Of a stretch of 64,000 nucleotides of DNA, positions 51,123 to 60,949 are shown piece by piece; position 1 is the stretch's first letter; each line of letters opens with the position of its first letter. Below the pieces are notes generated by a model. That model was given only the letters and a program-made list of their open reading frames with translations, ran no database searches and was not told the DNA's origin. The translations under genes and the position numbers were made by a program. The DNA comes from Alicyclobacillus tolerans (GTDB lineage Bacteria; Bacillota; Bacilli; Alicyclobacillales; Alicyclobacillaceae). The DNA lies in the NCBI RefSeq assembly GCF_001447355.1, contig NZ_JXBW01000002.1, positions 1-64,000 of the forward strand, given 5' to 3'.

Positions 51123-53018
51123 TTACGTCCCTACTTTGTCCAATATATGCGTCGACTTCCCTTTATGACCTAAAAGTTGCAATGCATCCGCCACAATTCC
51201 TTCGGCATCCAAGCCCAACCTGTGCAATACCTCGTCGCGTCCCCCGTGTTCGACGAATGTGTCAGGCACGCCTTTGCGACGCATCGGAACGACAAGACCG
51301 CGATCGATGAGCAATTCGGCAACGGCCGAACCTGCACCACCTGCCAAGGCCGCTTCCTCAACCGTCAACATGGGTCTTCCCGTTTTACCCAATTGCACAA
51401 TGAGATCCTCATCGAGCGGTTTGACAAACCGCAAATTGACGACCGTCGATTCGATTTGATAATCATCGGCAAGCGTGCGGGCGGCCTTCAGCGCCGGATC
51501 GACCATCGAGCCGAGTGCGATAATCGTCAAATCCGCCCCCTCGCGAAGCACTTCCGACTTCCCCCATGGCAAAGTCTGCAGCGTTTCATCAAGAGGCACG
51601 CCCAATCCATCTGCGCGGGGATAGCGAACAGCAACCGGCCCATCGTGCTGGCTGGCTGTATAAAGCATGTGCCGCAACTCGTTTTCGTCCTTTGGCATCA
51701 TGACCGCCATGTTCGGCACCGTGCGCAGATACGCGACATCGAATACGCCCTGGTGCGTCTCGCCGTCGGGGCCAACAATGCCAGCGCGATCGACCGCGAG
51801 TAAAACTGGTAAGTTTTGGATGCAGATGTCATGGATGGTCTGGTCGTACGCGCGTTGCAGGAAGGTGGAGTAGACGGCAAAAATCGGACGCTTGCCGGCA
51901 GCCGCCAAACCTGCGCAGAACGTGCCCGCGTGCTGTTCGGCAATCCCTACGTCAAACGTGCGCGTGGGAAACTCCTTCTGAAATTTCGTCAAGCCACTCC
52001 CCGACAACATTGCAGGTGTCACGACCACGATGCGCTCATCGCGGCGCGCCAGTTCGGCCACCGTCGCCGCAAATACGTTCGTGTACGAAGGTGGTTGATT
52101 GCCCTTCACAGCACTCGGCCACGCATGCCACTTGTCTTCCGAACTCTCCGCCTGTGGATATCCCTTGCCTTTTTGTGTAAGCGTATGAATGAGGACAGGG
52201 CCGCGAATCTCCTTCGCGCGCTCAAAAACAGAAATCAATTGAGGCAAGTCGTGTCCGTCGATGGGTCCAATATACTTAAAGCCAAACCCTTCGAAAGGCG
52301 TGATCGGCAACAACATATGGCGTGCGGCGTCCTTGGCTCTGTCGAGGACTTTGGTCACCTTCGCGCCAACGCCGCTCAACTGTTTAAGAATGTGGTCGAT
52401 ATCCGCCTTGGCCTTGGCATAGCTCGGATCTGTGCGCAAGCGGGTCAGGTATTTGGACACAGCCCCAACGTTATTGGAAATGGACATCTCGTTGTCATTG
52501 AGGACGACAATCAGGTCGAGCCCAAGATCACCCGCGTGATTCATCGCCTCCAGGGCCATGCCTCCCGTGAGTGCACCATCGCCGATCACGGCAATGACAT
52601 GATGGTTTTCACGACGGAGATCACGAGCCACCGCCATGCCTACAGCCGCCGAGATGCTGGTGCTGGAGTGACCTGCACCGAACGGATCATGCGGGCTTTC
52701 ACTCCGCTTTAAAAAGCCCGCAAGGCCACCTAGCTTGCGCAAGGTCGGAAACATGTCTTTGCGGCCGGTCAAGATCTTGTGTACGTACCCCTGATGACCA
52801 ACGTCCCACAAAATCTTGTCTCGAGGACTGTCGAACACCCGGTGCAGAGCCAAGGTCAATTCGACCACGCCCATATTTGCGCCGAAGTGGCCGCCCGTCC
52901 TCGAGATGGACGACACCAGGAAATCGCGGATTTCCTGAGCCAGCGTCACCAGTTGCGACTCCGTCAGTTGCTTCAAATCTTTTGGGTCTTGAATCGAATC
53001 CAGTAACGTAATCAACAC
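51123..53018 (-). CDS. dxs: 1-deoxy-D-xylulose-5-phosphate synthase
   Basis: 631 residues if started at GTG 53018, which matches the start of B. subtilis Dxs; a TTG at 53051 with AGGAAGG upstream is the alternative. Thiamine-diphosphate motifs GDGALTGGMALEAMNHAG and NDNEMSI, HSSTSISAAVGMA, the second-half FDVGIAEQHA and DRAGIVGPDGETHQG are complete. It forms DXP from pyruvate and glyceraldehyde-3-phosphate, entering the MEP route. Probable first gene of the isoprenoid-hopanoid run. Confidence 0.95.
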   Translation of the reverse strand: MLITLLDSIQDPKDLKQLTESQLVTLAQEIRDFLVSSISRTGGHFGANMGVVELTLALHRVFDSPRDKILWDVGHQGYVHKILTGRKDMFPTLRKLGGLAGFLKRSESPHDPFGAGHSSTSISAAVGMAVARDLRRENHHVIAVIGDGALTGGMALEAMNHAGDLGLDLIVVLNDNEMSISNNVGAVSKYLTRLRTDPSYAKAKADIDHILKQLSGVGAKVTKVLDRAKDAARHMLLPITPFEGFGFKYIGPIDGHDLPQLISVFERAKEIRGPVLIHTLTQKGKGYPQAESSEDKWHAWPSAVKGNQPPSYTNVFAATVAELARRDERIVVVTPAMLSGSGLTKFQKEFPTRTFDVGIAEQHAGTFCAGLAAAGKRPIFAVYSTFLQRAYDQTIHDICIQNLPVLLAVDRAGIVGPDGETHQGVFDVAYLRTVPNMAVMMPKDENELRHMLYTASQHDGPVAVRYPRADGLGVPLDETLQTLPWGKSEVLREGADLTIIALGSMVDPALKAARTLADDYQIESTVVNLRFVKPLDEDLIVQLGKTGRPMLTVEEAALAGGAGSAVAELLIDRGLVVPMRRKGVPDTFVEHGGRDEVLHRLGLDAEGIVADALQLLGHKGKSTHILDKVGT

Positions 53019-53365
53019 CTCGATTGCACCAGAGTGTACAACAGACAACAAGCCGCAGGGGCCTTCCTGTGCACGCGGCGATCCGGTCTTCGAGGCTCCA
53101 CCCCCAATCAAAGTTGGTCGAAGGAAAAATGACAAATAATAAAATTTCTCAACTTCAAGCGTACCAAATTCTGAGGTGTGCCCGCAATCGTACAACTAAA
53201 TTTTTCGTGTGCCTGAACAACTGAGTTTGGCCAAAAGCAAACCATTGCCACCCATGTATGCCGCTTACGAATCCGAAACGCAAAATCAAACAAGAAAGGC
53301 CCACGCTGTCTTGTATGTCATGCACTATGCGAATATGCGGCAAATCGGGCAATGCGGCTCTATGC
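53019..53365. other. 347-nt intergenic region upstream of dxs
   Basis: It holds the presumed leftward promoter of the dxs-hpn run. A candidate on the minus strand is TTGTAC then CAGAAT with 16-nt spacing near 53200-53170. No ORF with an SD and no hairpin terminator for the next gene were recognised. 53100-53200 is distinctly AT-rich. Confidence 0.35.
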
Positions 53366-53908
53366 TCAGCGAAACAGTCCGACAATCGCCCAGCCCCCGT
53401 AGGCGATAATAAACGTAGAACTGACCATGCCGATGAGAATACTGGTCACTACCAATGTCGTGTTCCATCTCAGCAAATAGCCGATGGCCATACAAACGTA
53501 GGCACCTAAGATGGGGCACAAGGGAATGAGGATCCACACCCCGAAGCGCCCATACTTTTGAGATAGACGCTCAGCCTTCTGTAATCGCTTGCGCGCCCAT
53601 TTCCACCGCTGTACGATCTCGCCGAATGCAAACATCATAATCGGCAGTGAGATAAGGTTAGCAAGGATCGAAATCACGGCACCTGTAAACGGGTGAAAGC
53701 CAAGCGGAATACTCGCTGCTGCGGCTGGTTGTGCTTCGAGTACAATCGACGTACCAATTAAAGACAGGGTCGGGACGATTCTCCCCTGACTCATTCCAAC
53801 TCCTAGCGCGGCGGCAAAAAACAGCAAGGCCACGGCAACACCATACATGAGTCCGCGTACAAACGTGGAACGAACTGCAGTTGGACCCATTTGCCGCCCC
53901 ATGGACAT
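53366..53908 (-). CDS. Small multidrug export family membrane protein
   Basis: 180 residues with four or five hydrophobic segments. The central AVISILANLISLPIMMFAFGEIVQRW, then SQKYGRFGVWILIPLCPILGAYVCMAIGYLL, match the pattern of the COG2426 'small multi-drug export' family (YGRFG then a membrane helix with P-x-P/G-A). Transport function is only presumed for this family. ATG 53908 or 53902; GGGGGA supports the latter. Confidence 0.7.
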   Translation of the reverse strand: MSMGRQMGPTAVRSTFVRGLMYGVAVALLFFAAALGVGMSQGRIVPTLSLIGTSIVLEAQPAAAASIPLGFHPFTGAVISILANLISLPIMMFAFGEIVQRWKWARKRLQKAERLSQKYGRFGVWILIPLCPILGAYVCMAIGYLLRWNTTLVVTSILIGMVSSTFIIAYGGWAIVGLFR

Positions 53909-54050
53909 TCCCCCATTCTTTCACCATCTATTGTACCATTTGCTGGCGCTCATTTCGCTCATCATCTGTCATCCCATGGCAAGCTGCAACCTGCGCGTAA
54001 CCCCTCTTATGAGAATGCGCACCAGAGGCATTCCTTATCAATGAAAGCGA

Positions 54051-55727
54051 TTAGGTTGTGGTCTGGGCCGATGCGGGTGGCGCACTCCAAATCGAGCCGT
54101 CGAACGATGTATGTACGCCGATCTCGTTGAGGATATTGACCAAATCGTTCACGCAGACATATGGGGCTTGGCCGCCCACATCCGGATCGTTTGCGGTTTC
54201 TACGAAAGCATTTCCCAAAAGCGTTCCATTCACTATAAAATGTGCCATGCCATCGATGGGAACTTGGTGCGCGATGGCCCCTCTAAAAGGCGTGTGAATG
54301 ACGACATTCAAGCCATTCATACGGCTCGACACACCGATGACATTCATCCAGCCAATCGCGCTTTGCAATGGCACAAACAAGGCCTTTCCTATTTTCTGAA
54401 CGGGCATCGTGGTCGAGAGATCACCAGCAATGACAGATATCCTGTTTCTCGCCGGTAGCACAGTCACGGTCATTGCGACATGATATACACTGTCGATTGG
54501 ACTTGCAAAATGATAGACCCCAGCGGCATCAAACGTAAGCGAGTAGCCGGTGTTGCTCGTCAGCACATTCGAACTGGCACTCCCTGCACCGTCGAACGCA
54601 TGGCTGCCGCTCGCTGTTGGGACCATCAGCATGGAAGTAGAGCCCGCTGTATTGCTCGCTTCGTACGCCACCGCATGTATACCATGTACGCCAACTTCCT
54701 TCCAAACTACCGTATCGCCGACATGTATGGTCAACGATTTGGGTGCACAGCCAGCATAGGCATAAGCGGGCGCCGTGATGGAACACGCCGCAACCGGTTG
54801 CATGTTTGCGTTTTCCACTACGTACTCCCAAACGCCTTGCGGAACGCCAGCGGATCGAACAACCCCCTGTAAATCAACCCGCCCGCGGCTATCCGCAGTG
54901 GCGTGAAGCGTGGAGATCCCCGGAACCAACGGCCCTGTCACACTTGCATAGCGCAACTCCCCCACGTATTGGCCGCCAGCTTCCAGCCCAGTCAGGCTCA
55001 CCGCGATGCTATACGCAGTGCCGTTTGCCACACTCGCATCAAGTCGCGGCGTCAGCGTGACACGCCCCTGGGCGGAACTTTTACCCAATGGTTGAAGCGG
55101 CGTTTGCACGCCTTCGCCATCTGGCAGATCGACATCCTCGACATAGGTCAGCGTGCCATTCGCATTGTCTACCACCTCAGCCCGCGTCTTGGCCAACGCC
55201 TGTTCCCCGGCCGCAATGTCGACCTCTGCCTCGTGCGCCGCCACAGCGTTATACGAAGACGCATCGGTGGGATACGGCGTTCTTGTCGGCTGGACAATCA
55301 CGACGCCCTCCATACCTGGATGCAGCGGATCAAAACAGACATAAGTCCCCGGTTTGACAAACGTCAAATGATACGGAGCCGTCGTTAATATTCCAGATGC
55401 CACGGCATGCACACCATCGTATACGTCGCCGCCCAAAGCGTGCAACGAACTCGTCCACGGTGGCGGCGCAAGCTTGCCTTGCGGAGGAATGTAAATCGCT
55501 TGCCCAACGCCTGAAAATGACACGGTGTCGCCGGCGTCGATGGTGATGGTATTAGGTAGAAAAGCCGCCGCAAAGACTCCATCCGCCGCTTGTACGCCCG
55601 CCTGCATTGCCCAAGTAACCGGAAGCGGCGAATGGATGGCAGCAAGCGCGAGCGGTGCCGGTGAAATCATCATGAAGATACCTAACGCAACAGCAATGAT
55701 GTGACGAATCCGATCCATGCGGTGCAA
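54051..55727 (-). CDS. Secreted protein with two cupredoxin-like domains and a copper-amine-oxidase N-terminal (stalk) domain
   Basis: 558 residues. TTG 55727 is set by GGAGGG 7 nt upstream; ATG 55718 is alternative. Signal peptide to ~30. Domain 1 (~50-160) ends GTYVCFDPLHPGMEGVVIV: Cys-x4-His-x2-Met, the type-1 copper loop. Domain 2 (~340-460) has SLTIHVGDTVVW and VHGIHAV but lacks the Cys at the equivalent loop (HFASPIDSVYHVAM), so it probably lost copper. The C-terminal ~100 residues resemble the Cu_amine_oxidN1 domain used as a cell-wall module by Bacillota. Possible electron carrier or copper binder at the cell surface; the architecture is unusual. Confidence 0.72.
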   Translation of the reverse strand: MHRMDRIRHIIAVALGIFMMISPAPLALAAIHSPLPVTWAMQAGVQAADGVFAAAFLPNTITIDAGDTVSFSGVGQAIYIPPQGKLAPPPWTSSLHALGGDVYDGVHAVASGILTTAPYHLTFVKPGTYVCFDPLHPGMEGVVIVQPTRTPYPTDASSYNAVAAHEAEVDIAAGEQALAKTRAEVVDNANGTLTYVEDVDLPDGEGVQTPLQPLGKSSAQGRVTLTPRLDASVANGTAYSIAVSLTGLEAGGQYVGELRYASVTGPLVPGISTLHATADSRGRVDLQGVVRSAGVPQGVWEYVVENANMQPVAACSITAPAYAYAGCAPKSLTIHVGDTVVWKEVGVHGIHAVAYEASNTAGSTSMLMVPTASGSHAFDGAGSASSNVLTSNTGYSLTFDAAGVYHFASPIDSVYHVAMTVTVLPARNRISVIAGDLSTTMPVQKIGKALFVPLQSAIGWMNVIGVSSRMNGLNVVIHTPFRGAIAHQVPIDGMAHFIVNGTLLGNAFVETANDPDVGGQAPYVCVNDLVNILNEIGVHTSFDGSIWSAPPASAQTTT

Positions 55728-55900
55728 GCGCTTTCCCTCCGTGCTAGGACTGTTTATTCGGAAGCTTAACACGCATCGACTTGTTTGAATATTGTCTCAA
55801 ACCGCCTTGTCCACAAGATGGGTTTGGCTTTTCAATCCGATTTCAACATAATGTTCGTATGATACAAGGAAGCCAAACCTGCGAAAAAGGGGGACTGTGC

Positions 55901-57085
55901 TTGGCGCGGCGGTATTTGCATGAGATTGACCTCATGCGCGCATTTGTCATCCTCGGTGTATTATCCGTGCATACGACGTCTTTTTTTAATGTGCTCAACA
56001 ACGACATGACACCCGGTTTTTTAACGCTTGGCGCACTGATTACGACCATGCATTACACGCGGGAGACGTTCATGTTCGTCACGGGCCTCGTCTTATTTAT
56101 CACGTACTATCGAAACCCATTCAATACACTGGTGTTTTGGCGAAAGCGCTTTTTGCTGATTGCCATTCCCTACATCATATGGACACTTGCCTATATTGCA
56201 TTCGTGGGTTTGTTAACGCCCGGCTTCGACTGGTCGTGGTCCGTCCTTTGGCCTGCCATCACACACAATTTACTTACCGGAAACATGTATTTTTTATATT
56301 TTCTTGTTGTATCCATGCAGCTCTATATCGTATTCCCCTTTCTGCTGTACATGTTACGAAAGTGGGAAAAGTACCATATTCACATTCTCATCGCGAGCTT
56401 TGTCCTACAAATTAGTTTAATGTGGTTAAACAAGTACGCGCTTGGCAACATCAACGCAGCGAATTTGTCAAAAGTGCTCTATGATCTATACCAATATCGC
56501 GATCGAAACATTGTCATGTATCAGTTCTGGTTCGTTGCCGGTGGCATCCTTGCTTGCCATTATGATCGCGTGGCGGCTTTTATCTATCGGCATCGCCGTG
56601 CGCTATTCGTGTCCCTGGGAATTGGCGTGTGCCTGGTGTGGGGGTATTACTTTTTGGAACGCCTGGCCGTGGGCGAGAGCGAGAGTTCGGCGGAACTTGT
56701 GCTACAACCCATCATGGTTCCATACAGCCTGCTCGTGACATTGGTCTATTGGTATGCCGGCATGTCTTGGGCCAAACGAATGGGTCGCCCTGGGTGGCGC
56801 CCGTTCAGCAAATTCGTCAAGGTTGCGGGCAACACGTCGTTTGGCATCTACCTGGCCCAACCGTTCCCGTTGTACCTGATGGAACTGACGGTCAACCACA
56901 TTGATGGCCTTGGTATTCCGACGTGGCTCCACTACGCCCTGCTGCCTGTCTCCATCTTATTTGTCTATTTCTCATCGATGCTCATTTCGTATGTTCTTGG
57001 CAAAATCCCGCTTCTCACGTATACAGTCGGCAGGCGTACACAATGGCGCCGCCACAAACACGAGGCAGTTCAGCACGCGGCATAA
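55901..57085 (+). CDS. Membrane acyltransferase (acyltransferase-3 family)
   Basis: 394 residues from TTG 55901 (AAAGGGGGA upstream; in-frame codons further up lack an SD). RRYLHEIDLMRAFVILGVLSVHTTSF gives the family's N-terminal basic patch and catalytic His; RETFMFVTGLVLF and the RKRFLLIAIPYIIW (R-R/K-R-F-x-R-I-x-P-Y) motif follow. About 10 helices. Such enzymes O-acetylate or acylate peptidoglycan, exopolysaccharide or lipids. Divergent from the cupredoxin gene. Confidence 0.87.
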   Translation: MARRYLHEIDLMRAFVILGVLSVHTTSFFNVLNNDMTPGFLTLGALITTMHYTRETFMFVTGLVLFITYYRNPFNTLVFWRKRFLLIAIPYIIWTLAYIAFVGLLTPGFDWSWSVLWPAITHNLLTGNMYFLYFLVVSMQLYIVFPFLLYMLRKWEKYHIHILIASFVLQISLMWLNKYALGNINAANLSKVLYDLYQYRDRNIVMYQFWFVAGGILACHYDRVAAFIYRHRRALFVSLGIGVCLVWGYYFLERLAVGESESSAELVLQPIMVPYSLLVTLVYWYAGMSWAKRMGRPGWRPFSKFVKVAGNTSFGIYLAQPFPLYLMELTVNHIDGLGIPTWLHYALLPVSILFVYFSSMLISYVLGKIPLLTYTVGRRTQWRRHKHEAVQHAA

Positions 57086-57092
57086 CACATCA

Positions 57093-57115
57093 GGGGGCCA
57101 AGTCACTTGGCCCCC
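57093..57115. terminator. Bidirectional terminator
   Basis: GGGGGCCAAG / CTTGGCCCCC, 10 bp perfect with 3-nt loop TCA, between the convergent acyltransferase and Aas-like genes. Confidence 0.75.
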
Positions 57116-57124
57116 GTCTTATGA

Positions 57125-59074
57125 TTACCTCACATCCGCCAAGATCAGGCTGCGCAACGATACGTAGTCCGTCTTCCCACTTCCAAGTAGAGGAAATTCA
57201 TTAATGGTGCGCAATTCACTTGGCACATGCATCCGAGAATAGCCTGATTCCTCGACGATCTTACGCATCGGTGCCAACGTCAAACCAGCGACTGTCGTGA
57301 CCAGTAAAATCCGTTCTCCTCGCACCTCGTCAGGTACCGTGATCGCGGCAAAATCGGGGCTGTCATAAGCGCGAGCTGCCAACTGTTCGACAAGATTAAG
57401 CGACACCATTTCGCCTGCAATTTTCGCAAAGCGCTTGAGACGCCCAATAATCGTGACAAAGCCATCGTCGTCCACCGTAACGACGTCCCCAGTGTCATAC
57501 CAACCACTCTGTTCCACGTAGCCCTGGCCGTGCAATAAGTAGCCTTTCATCACGTTCGGACCTTGCACGTGCAGCACCCCGCCCTCGGGAATTCCCTCGA
57601 CGGCAAGAAGACGATAGGCAATGCCGGGCAAGAGTCGTCCAACCGTCCCCTGGCGATGGTTGATGGGTGTATCCAAGCACAAGATGGGCGACGTCTCAGT
57701 TGCGCCATATCCCTGCATAATTTGCAACTGGAACTTTTTCAACCAAGCGCGCTCGACTTCGGGCTTTAATCGTTCAGCCCCGACGACCGCATAGCGCAGC
57801 GATGCAAATTGTTCAGGTGTGGCATGTTGGCCATACTTCTCCAAAAAGGACGACGTCCCGAAAAGAATGGTGGACCGTTCTTCCCCTGCCAATTCGGGAA
57901 TTCGTTTGTAGTGCAAGGGCGATGGGTATAAGTAGGTCTGTATTCCGGCCAGGAGCGGCAACAAAGCTCCAGCTGTCAGACCGAATGAGTGAAACATTGG
58001 CATCGCGTTCAACATTCTATCCTGCGTTCCAAAGTCGATAACCGATCTGGTTTGTTGAACGTTGGCATAAATGTTCGCGTGAGACAATACCACTCCACGC
58101 GGCTTGTATTCACTGCCCGACGTAAATAAGATCAGTTCGCGCAAGCCCTTGCTCGCGCGCGCTCGGCGCTTCGATGCGAGCAGACCCTGCACCTTCTCGA
58201 ATACGGAAATACGCTTGCGCACATCCTCCATTTCGTGAACGGACAGACGGACACTCAGCGCTGCCTCGACATCTTGCAACTGACCTTTCTGAATAAATTC
58301 GCGCGATGTTAAGACGGTGCGCAAATCTGCCGTCTCGCAAGCATCGAGAATCGTTTGAATTCCACTTGAATAGTTGAGCATCACAGGTGTAATCCCCGCA
58401 TAAAACAGCGCGAAGAGGACGACCACTTGGCCAATGGAATTGGGCAAAAGCACACCAACGCGCTCCGTCCCGGCAAACATGCGACGAAACGTCGTCCCAA
58501 GTACATACGAGTTCAACAGGATCTCGCGATATGTTGCCTTACCGCTGATATCCTTGCAAATCACGCGCTCCTCCCCATAGTACCTGGCGGAACGAACCAG
58601 CTCATCGAACAGATTGACTTCCGCATCATCTCTTCTGCCAAGATAACTCACCAACAAAAATCTTTGTAACTCGTCGAGCGTTTTGCGCGCATCTGTCAAA
58701 GGCAAAGCCTCACCCATACTCGGGAGGCGCGTGTGTCCGTACACAGGAATCAGTGGAACTTGGCGACGAAATGCATAGCTTGCCACCGCCTGAAACGTCG
58801 CTTGATCCGTATCCAGGGCGACAAAGACCGGTTTTCCGTCTTGTAGACTGCGGATGAGTGGCGCAAACGAACGCGGCTTCGCGGCGTAAATGCACACCGC
58901 CCCCCTGTTGCGCAGGAATTCCCCATAGCGCGCCTGTACCATCTCGTTCACACAGATAAGCACATCTCGAGGTACTGCCTCTAACACTCTGCGAAAATCC
59001 GTGTGAATCGTTACGTTTAATAAGTAGATTGCACATCTTTCCGTGCGAAACGGCACATCCGATAACGCTTTCAT
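57125..59074 (-). CDS. Aas-like acyl-ACP/acyl-CoA synthetase with degenerate N-terminal acyltransferase domain
   Basis: 649 residues; ATG 59074 is 6 nt after AAGGAG (ATG 59080 is too close). Residues ~150-649 follow E. coli Aas closely: LFTSGSE, AMPMFHSFGLTAGALLPLLAG, LYPSPLHYKRIPEL, TILFGTSSFL, GYGATE, GWYDTGD, GRLKRFAKIAGEMVSL and LLGSGKTDYV with the catalytic Lys. Residues 1-150 align with the lysophospholipid acyltransferase domain of Aas but the NHxxFxD motif reads NEMVQARYG and the EGR motif reads DTD, so acyltransferase activity should be lost. The P-loop has PRG for PKG. Likely activates free fatty acids for recycling. Confidence 0.83.
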   Translation of the reverse strand: MKALSDVPFRTERCAIYLLNVTIHTDFRRVLEAVPRDVLICVNEMVQARYGEFLRNRGAVCIYAAKPRSFAPLIRSLQDGKPVFVALDTDQATFQAVASYAFRRQVPLIPVYGHTRLPSMGEALPLTDARKTLDELQRFLLVSYLGRRDDAEVNLFDELVRSARYYGEERVICKDISGKATYREILLNSYVLGTTFRRMFAGTERVGVLLPNSIGQVVVLFALFYAGITPVMLNYSSGIQTILDACETADLRTVLTSREFIQKGQLQDVEAALSVRLSVHEMEDVRKRISVFEKVQGLLASKRRARASKGLRELILFTSGSEYKPRGVVLSHANIYANVQQTRSVIDFGTQDRMLNAMPMFHSFGLTAGALLPLLAGIQTYLYPSPLHYKRIPELAGEERSTILFGTSSFLEKYGQHATPEQFASLRYAVVGAERLKPEVERAWLKKFQLQIMQGYGATETSPILCLDTPINHRQGTVGRLLPGIAYRLLAVEGIPEGGVLHVQGPNVMKGYLLHGQGYVEQSGWYDTGDVVTVDDDGFVTIIGRLKRFAKIAGEMVSLNLVEQLAARAYDSPDFAAITVPDEVRGERILLVTTVAGLTLAPMRKIVEESGYSRMHVPSELRTINEFPLLGSGKTDYVSLRSLILADVR

Positions 59075-59222
59075 ACTCATCTCCTTGTGATCCCTACGGC
59101 GATATGTGGCACCAGTTTAGCACGCCTGTACGCAATTCGACACACTGAATTTCTCCGCACTGGTATAATTGTCTAAGGCTGATCTTCGCGATCGCGCTGA
59201 ATAGCGAAACGGAGGAATTCCG

Positions 59223-60917
59223 ATGAAATTTTCTGAAATGGTGTACGAACGGCCAAACATGGGCGACATCTCGTCGCAAATGAAAGAACGTATTGCCGCA
59301 TTCTCGAGCGCTGAAACGGCCGACGAACAACTCGAACAGATTGCGGCCATCAACAATCTTCGCAATCACTTTATGTCAATGGCTGAGCTTGCATCCATTC
59401 GCAACTCCATTGATACGCGCGACGAATTCTATAAGGCTGAAAAGGAATACTTTGATACGGTATCGCCAGAGATGGAAGCTATTGAAACCGAGTTTCGTGA
59501 AGCCTTGTTAGCTTCACCGTTTCGCGCGGAACTGGAGAAACATCTGGGCGCCCAACTGTTCAAGCTTGCTGAGGTGCAAAAGCGTTCATTTGGCAACGCC
59601 ATTGTTGCTGATATGCAGGAGACAAATCGGCTGGTGACGGAATACAACGCACTGGTCGCAAGTGCGAAAATCCCATTTGAAGGGAAAGAGTTGACACTCA
59701 GTCAAATGGGTCGTTATCTGAATGCGCCGGATCGCCATGTCCGACGAGCGGCTAACGAGGCGCGTTACGCCTTTTTCGCGAAGCACGAAGAGGATTTTGA
59801 TAGACTTTACGACGAGATGGTGAAACTGCGCACGCGCATGGCTCGCCAACTCGGCTACGACAACTATGTGCAGATGGGCTACGACCGCATGAATCGAACC
59901 GACTATGGCCCAGCGGAGACGAGGCGGTTTCGCGACCAAATCAAGCAACACATCGTCCCACTCGCGGAATCACTGCGCGATCGACAACGGCAGCGCCTCG
60001 GCCTCGACAAACTGCAATATTACGACCTCGCCCTTCACTTCCCAACGGGCAATCCGGAACCCAAGGGAGATCCCAGCTGGATTGTCGAGAACGGGAGGCG
60101 GATGTATCGCGAGCTATCTCCCGAGACAGACGCCTTTTTCAAGTTTATGGTCGACAACGAACTGCTTGATCTGCAGAGCCGCGACGGCAAACGCGTCGGA
60201 GGTTACTGCACCATCATCCCGTCCGCCAAAGCTCCATTTATCTTCGCAAACTTCAATGGAACAGCGCATGATGTCACCGTACTTACGCACGAAGCAGGTC
60301 ATGCGTTCCAAGCGTTTGAGTCGCGCAATTTGCCGTGTCCGGAGTACTATTTCCCGACGTCGGAGGCGGCTGAAATTCATTCAATGAGCATGGAGTTCTT
60401 TACGTGGAATTGGATGAACCTGTTCTTTGAAGAGGATACAGAGAAATTTAAGTTTTATCATTTGAGCACTTCGGTGTTGACGATCCCGTACTTTGCAGTC
60501 GTCGACGAGTTCCAGCACTTCGTCTATGAAAACCCGACGGCCACCCCACAGGAGCGCAAGGCGTACTGGCGGGAGTTGGAGCGCACCTACTTCCCAAGCC
60601 GTACGTACGAGGAAAGCGAATATCTCGAGCGCGGTGGCTACTGGCACCAGCAACTCCATATTTTCAATTACCCGTTTTACTACATTGATTACGGCCTGGC
60701 ACAAGTCTGTGCACTGCAGTTCTGGACCAAAATACAGTCCAACAAAGAACAGGCGTGGAAGGATTATCTCCGCCTATGTCAATTGGGCGGCAGCCGTTCC
60801 TTTGTCGAACTTGTACAAGCCGCGAATCTACGTTCACCCTTTGATGAGAACTGCATTGAATCCATGATTGGCGATATCGCCAATTGGTTGGACAGCGTCG
60901 ACGACAAGGCCCTGTAA
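59223..60917 (+). CDS. M3-family oligoendopeptidase (PepF-like)
   Basis: 564 residues, cytosolic, no signal. Zinc motif HEAGH (His356, Glu357, His360) with the third ligand in the helix SEAAEIHSMSMEFF, as in M3 peptidases. The C-terminal QLHIFNYPFYYIDYGLAQVCALQFW carries the conserved substrate-binding Tyr/His residues. ACGGAGGAA precedes ATG 59223. It cleaves short peptides in the cell. Monocistronic by position, divergent from the Aas-like gene. Confidence 0.92.
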   Translation: MKFSEMVYERPNMGDISSQMKERIAAFSSAETADEQLEQIAAINNLRNHFMSMAELASIRNSIDTRDEFYKAEKEYFDTVSPEMEAIETEFREALLASPFRAELEKHLGAQLFKLAEVQKRSFGNAIVADMQETNRLVTEYNALVASAKIPFEGKELTLSQMGRYLNAPDRHVRRAANEARYAFFAKHEEDFDRLYDEMVKLRTRMARQLGYDNYVQMGYDRMNRTDYGPAETRRFRDQIKQHIVPLAESLRDRQRQRLGLDKLQYYDLALHFPTGNPEPKGDPSWIVENGRRMYRELSPETDAFFKFMVDNELLDLQSRDGKRVGGYCTIIPSAKAPFIFANFNGTAHDVTVLTHEAGHAFQAFESRNLPCPEYYFPTSEAAEIHSMSMEFFTWNWMNLFFEEDTEKFKFYHLSTSVLTIPYFAVVDEFQHFVYENPTATPQERKAYWRELERTYFPSRTYEESEYLERGGYWHQQLHIFNYPFYYIDYGLAQVCALQFWTKIQSNKEQAWKDYLRLCQLGGSRSFVELVQAANLRSPFDENCIESMIGDIANWLDSVDDKAL

Positions 60918-60924
60918 AACATGG

Positions 60925-60949
60925 CGCCGCCGCTTCCTTAGCGGCGGCG
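60925..60949. terminator. Bidirectional terminator
   Basis: CGCCGCCGCT / AGCGGCGGCG, 10 bp perfect with loop TCCTT, between the M3 peptidase gene and the leftward small membrane protein gene; it overlaps the last codons of the latter. Confidence 0.7.
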
